Shown piece after piece: positions 6,732 through 9,023 of a DNA stretch of 9,023 nucleotides. This DNA comes from Synechococcales cyanobacterium PMM_0003 (GTDB lineage Bacteria > Cyanobacteriota > Cyanobacteriia > Pseudanabaenales > Pseudanabaenaceae): NCBI GenBank assembly GCA_949128015.1, contig CASBRC010000407.1, positions 1 through 9,023 on the forward strand, in the 5' to 3' direction. The notes beneath the pieces were generated by a model, which was given only the letters and a program-made list of their open reading frames with translations, ran no database searches and was not told where the DNA came from. Position numbers and translations under genes: made by a program. Each line of letters starts with the position of its first letter. Position 1 is the stretch's first letter.

Positions 6732-6760
6732 ATTATAGCTACTCAAAAACTCACAAAAAA
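6732..6760 (-). promoter_or_regulatory. Putative dps promoter
   Basis: On the minus strand a perfect TATAAT (6737-6732) lies 30 bases before the dps start codon. With a 17-base spacer the -35 position falls on a run of T (6760-6755), a poor match to TTGACA. That T-run belongs to the stem of the hairpin at 6751-6785. A weak -35 suggests dependence on an activator or an alternative sigma factor, which is inference. Confidence 0.45.
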
Positions 6761-6785
6761 GCACCCATTGGGTGCTTTTTTGTGA
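6751..6785. terminator. Bidirectional-looking terminator hairpin upstream of dps
   Basis: A 17-bp perfect stem with core GCACCC/GGGTGC around ATT carries an A6 run on one side and T6 on the other, the classic terminator shape on either strand. It would stop minus-strand transcription from the genes upstream of dps. It overlaps the likely -35 of dps. Confidence 0.8.
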
Positions 6786-6864
6786 ATAGTTTTGCCGATA
6801 GTTATGATGAGCTTGGCTTTTCATAATTATCTAAACGATTGTGACGATTCTTAAACTAAAATCC

Positions 6865-6905
6865 AATAAGATGTAGCGCACGCGCAGCGTGCGCTACATC
6901 TTATT
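6865..6905. repeat. GC-rich core hairpin overlapping the stop of the coiled-coil gene
   Basis: Perfect 19-bp arms surround a GCA loop (6884-6886). The middle matches the core at 111-141 and, inverted, those at 2299 and 7281, except for two stem pairs changed on both sides (6871/6899 and 6875/6895), which keep the stem intact. The arm overlaps two bases of the stop codon at 6904-6906, so it probably doubles as the terminator. Confidence 0.88.
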
Positions 6906-7248
6906 AGTAATCAATGCTCATACTCTCGTAAGTTACGCCACGGGTTGTTTGAATACGCTCGATTGGCTTAGCTTTAATTTTGCTCACAAATTGAGCCTCT
7001 GTCATGTCATCGCTCACTGCACTATTTTCGACTTCACTATCTAACTGAGCGAGATTGCGATCGAGTTCGGCTAGGCGGTTGACTATTTGTTGTTGGCGAT
7101 CGCATACACGTACCAGTTCTTTTTGTAAGCGCTCCTTCTCATTGGCAAGCTGATGCATCTGAATATATAGCGCTGAAGGAGTCTTTTTCAAAGGCATAGA
7201 GCGCAATTTTGGCTGAATTGGTCTATAAGATGCACGGGAAATAGCCAT
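6904..7248 (-). CDS. Small basic coiled-coil protein, unknown function (possible GvpV-like)
   Basis: A 114-residue protein. The first ~27 residues are basic and proline-containing (SYRPIQPKLRSMPLKKT). A long charged helix with heptad character follows at about 30-75 (LANEKERLQKEL ... LAELDRNLAQLDSEV), then an acidic and polar tail. No membrane segment or signal peptide is visible. I chose ATG at 7248: an AGGA motif sits nine bases upstream, and the open frame beyond it (to 7308) runs into the hairpin at 7269-7323. The MPLKKT-plus-coiled-coil pattern reminds me of small cyanobacterial proteins annotated as gas vesicle accessory proteins (GvpV), but no other gvp gene is here and I would not rely on it. 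The stop codon is overlapped by the next hairpin. Confidence 0.75.
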   Translation of the reverse strand: MAISRASYRPIQPKLRSMPLKKTPSALYIQMHQLANEKERLQKELVRVCDRQQQIVNRLAELDRNLAQLDSEVENSAVSDDMTEAQFVSKIKAKPIERIQTTRGVTYESMSIDY

Positions 7249-7268
7249 AAGAATTATTCCTGATTTAA

Positions 7269-7323
7269 TTAACTTAAAAAGCTGTGGCGCACGCTGCGCG
7301 TGCGCCACAGCTTTTTAAGTTAA
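7269..7323. repeat. GC-rich core hairpin, second exact copy
   Basis: Perfect 26-bp arms surround a TGC loop (7295-7297). Bases 7276-7316 are identical to 2294-2334, about 5 kb away. Only the outermost 7 bp of each arm are locus-specific. It lies between the stop of the small membrane protein gene (7336) and the start of the coiled-coil gene (7248), so it may terminate the former or sit in the leader of the latter. Confidence 0.92.
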
Positions 7324-7335
7324 CGTTTTTATAAT

Positions 7336-7692
7336 TTACTTTGCTGGGGTTGACTCAAAGAATACTTTATACAAAATAAACCCGACTAGCGCCATAATAC
7401 CGATGGAAATCGCGGCTGTTACTAGCTTAAATACAAAACTCAGGATTGTAAATGAAACTAAACCGATCACCACGATTGCCGCAATCTTGGTTGCTCCAGT
7501 CAGACTGTTTACCCAAGTAACGAGACTTCCTAAGCTAGTTTTAGCCACTTCAACGCCTTGCCCAACTGCGACAAACTCTGGCTCAGCACGTTTATTCGGG
7601 TCATGAGGTTGACTGGTTGCTTGTTGCTTGTTGCCCATTACTTCGCGCTCTAGCTCACGAAAGCGCTCTTCGAGGTTATCGGTTTGACTCAT
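7336..7692 (-). CDS. Small membrane protein with two hydrophobic segments, unknown function
   Basis: A 118-residue protein. A charged N-terminal helix (LEERFRELEREV, 7-18) is followed by a polar linker, an amphipathic stretch (about 40-66), and two closely spaced hydrophobic segments (about 68-88 and 91-112) ending in a short polar tail. The two segments are separated by only a lysine-containing turn, so a hairpin in the membrane is likely. I recognise no family. The frame is open to 7758, with another ATG at 7722. I chose 7692 (MSQTDNLEERF) because the upstream extension reaches back into a hairpin; neither start has a convincing Shine-Dalgarno. It may be co-transcribed with the coiled-coil gene downstream, but a strong hairpin separates them. 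Confidence 0.72.
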   Translation of the reverse strand: MSQTDNLEERFRELEREVMGNKQQATSQPHDPNKRAEPEFVAVGQGVEVAKTSLGSLVTWVNSLTGATKIAAIVVIGLVSFTILSFVFKLVTAAISIGIMALVGFILYKVFFESTPAK

Positions 7693-7745
7693 AGCCGTAA
7701 TGAATAAAAAACTATGTTTCATTCTACCGCAAACAAAGAGACGAT

Positions 7746-7794
7746 ATCCAAAAGACAAAAAAGGGCGCTTTGCGCCCTTTTTTGTCTTTTGGAT
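7746..7794. repeat. Long hairpin between divergent genes
   Basis: Perfect 23-bp arms surround a TTT loop (7769-7771), with GGGCGC/GCGCCC core, then A6/T6 and a locus-specific outer arm. It lies between two divergently transcribed genes, where no terminator is needed for either. This makes a purely terminating role unlikely unless it insulates the two promoters. Confidence 0.88.
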
Positions 7795-7860
7795 TTTGTA
7801 AACTTAAGCCTAGAGAGCTATCCCTAATTTTGTTACAAATTGTTAAAATAATATGTAAAC

Positions 7861-7881
7861 TAAGTCTACAAATAAGTCTAC
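7861..7881 (+). repeat. Short direct repeat just upstream of the ABC1 kinase gene
   Basis: TAAGTCTAC occurs at 7861-7869 and again at 7873-7881, a 12-base period. The second copy ends nine bases before the start codon. It could be an operator or leader element, or chance. An A/T-rich stretch with TTGTTA (7830-7835) lies upstream, but I could not define a convincing promoter. Confidence 0.4.
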
Positions 7882-7890
7882 GAAAATCCT

Positions 7891-9023
7891 ATGTCCGCAA
7901 CTAAATCAGACTTTGAGTTAGATCGTTATGATATTAATGCGATCGCAAACTATTACCGCAACCAACCTTTGCGGGTCTGGTGGCGCTGCATAGTGATTTT
8001 TGTGCCACTAATCTGGCTGTTTATTAGACTACGCCTCAGTGCCAAAGCCTCAACCGAAGAATTAAGAAAATTAGCAATCGAATCACGCAAGTTAATAACT
8101 CGCCTCGGTCCCGCTTTTATTAAGATTGGACAGGCGCTCTCCACACGTCCCGATATCGTGCCGCCTGTATTCATGGATGAGCTTGCTGAGTTGCAGGATC
8201 AGTTGCCACCTTTTCCTAATGAAATCGCTTTCCAATTTATTCGCGATGCACTAGGCGCAGATGCATCTGAAGTCTATGCAGAAATCTCTGACAACCCGAT
8301 CGCAGCTGCTTCCCTAGGGCAAGTTTATAAAGGGAAATTAAAGACAGGAGAAGCAGTTGCTATTAAGGTTCAACGACCTGACATTGCTGAAGGTATCGCT
8401 CTTGATATGTATATCTTGCGCGGTATTGCCATATGGATTAAAAAAACATTTAAATTTGTCCACACCAATCTAGCGGCGATTCTTGATGAATTTGCTAGTC
8501 GTATTTTTGAAGAAATGGACTATACCTTTGAAGGTAAAAATGCTGAGAAGTTTGCTGAATACTATGGAGGCTTAGACGGAATTTACGTTCCCAGAATCTA
8601 TTGGCAATACACTGCTAAGCGTGTTCTGACCATGGAATGGATCGAGGGAATTAAATTAACAAATGTCCAAAAGGTCAAAGAAGCTGGTTTTGATAGTCGC
8701 CATATTATCGAAATCGGCGTGCAATGTTCTTTACGTCAATTACTTGACTATGGATATTTTCACGCCGATCCACACCCAGGAAATCTACTGGTGATGGGTG
8801 ATGGCAGACTTGCATATCTAGACTTTGGAATGATGAGCACAGTCTCAGCAGAACAACGCTTTGGACTGATCGAAGCGATCGTGCATTTAGTCAATCGTGA
8901 TTTCGAGGCGCTTTCTAAGGACTATGTACGTCTGGGCTTTTTGACAGAAGATATCGACTTCGATGCGATCGTCCCTGCTCTATCAAGGGTGTTTAATCCA
9001 CCTGAGGGACAAAGCTTGACTCA
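7891..9023 (+). CDS. ABC1 / UbiB (AarF)-family atypical kinase, 3' end cut by the window
   Basis: The first 377 residues of a protein whose cyanobacterial relatives are usually about 550-700 long. Family hallmarks are present in order. The KxGQ motif is K78-Q81 in FIKIGQALSTRPD. The alanine-rich loop that replaces the glycine-rich loop is AAASLGQVYKG (138-148), with the ATP-contacting lysine K159 in VAIKVQRP. The catalytic-loop equivalent is HADPHPGN (291-298), and the metal-binding DFG is 311-313. A hydrophobic stretch at about 33-47 precedes the kinase-like core. ABC1 proteins act as ATPases or kinases supporting quinone and prenyl-lipid metabolism; the exact substrate in cyanobacteria is uncertain. 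The ATG at 7891 is chosen because the protein begins naturally there, although no strong Shine-Dalgarno is visible. Confidence 0.93.
   Translation, partial: MSATKSDFELDRYDINAIANYYRNQPLRVWWRCIVIFVPLIWLFIRLRLSAKASTEELRKLAIESRKLITRLGPAFIKIGQALSTRPDIVPPVFMDELAELQDQLPPFPNEIAFQFIRDALGADASEVYAEISDNPIAAASLGQVYKGKLKTGEAVAIKVQRPDIAEGIALDMYILRGIAIWIKKTFKFVHTNLAAILDEFASRIFEEMDYTFEGKNAEKFAEYYGGLDGIYVPRIYWQYTAKRVLTMEWIEGIKLTNVQKVKEAGFDSRHIIEIGVQCSLRQLLDYGYFHADPHPGNLLVMGDGRLAYLDFGMMSTVSAEQRFGLIEAIVHLVNRDFEALSKDYVRLGFLTEDIDFDAIVPALSRVFNPPEGQSLT

Noticed and set aside
6702..6824. Longer N-terminus for dps
   Set aside because: This stretch holds a perfect TATAAT box and a terminator hairpin, and the residues encoded there do not resemble Dps; the ATG at 6701 has a Shine-Dalgarno.

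Overview
The window looks like a cyanobacterial chromosome, and a Pseudanabaena-like filamentous cyanobacterium is my best guess. The reasons are frequent HIP1 octamers (GCGATCGC, roughly sixteen seen, seven of them inside proA), a probable carotenoid glycosyltransferase of the CruG type, an ABC1/UbiB-type kinase, a two-lobed SPOR-like secreted protein, and GC-rich palindromes in almost every intergenic gap. The genus is an inference from style, not from a marker gene.

Layout. Positions 1-251 form one near-perfect palindrome with a three-base loop. Its right arm carries the first 56 bases of a response-regulator gene (196-573). Its left arm carries the same first 18 codons on the opposite strand, running off the left edge. 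Next comes a compact plus-strand signalling operon: a single-domain receiver (196-573), a REC-GGDEF diguanylate cyclase whose start overlaps it by 14 bases (560-1570), and a receiver with a short C-terminal domain (1590-2288). Three hairpins in tandem (2281-2449) separate this operon from proA (2491-3813), the proline biosynthesis reductase. A secreted SPOR-like protein follows (3963-4799). It converges on a membrane glycosyltransferase read from the minus strand (4829-6007), with a bidirectional terminator between them. The next minus-strand genes are a Dps-type ferritin (6189-6701), a small basic coiled-coil protein (6904-7248) and a small membrane protein (7336-7692). The final gene, on the plus strand from 7891, is an ABC1 kinase cut by the right edge.

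How the genes relate. The three receiver proteins probably act in one phosphotransfer pathway ending in c-di-GMP synthesis; no histidine kinase is in the window. The other genes are housekeeping or stress and membrane functions (proline, carotenoid glycoside, iron/DNA protection, quinone or lipid-linked kinase) with no obvious shared pathway.

The most unusual content is intergenic. I count twelve hairpins, eleven with exactly three unpaired or central bases. Several share a GC-rich core (identical over 41 bases at 2294-2334 and 7276-7316), while their outer arms are different at each locus yet still self-complementary. The 251-base palindrome at the left edge looks like an extreme member of this set, in which the duplicated arm reaches into coding sequence. 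No gap longer than 300 bases lacks a gene, and I saw no tRNA, rRNA, CRISPR array or transposase.
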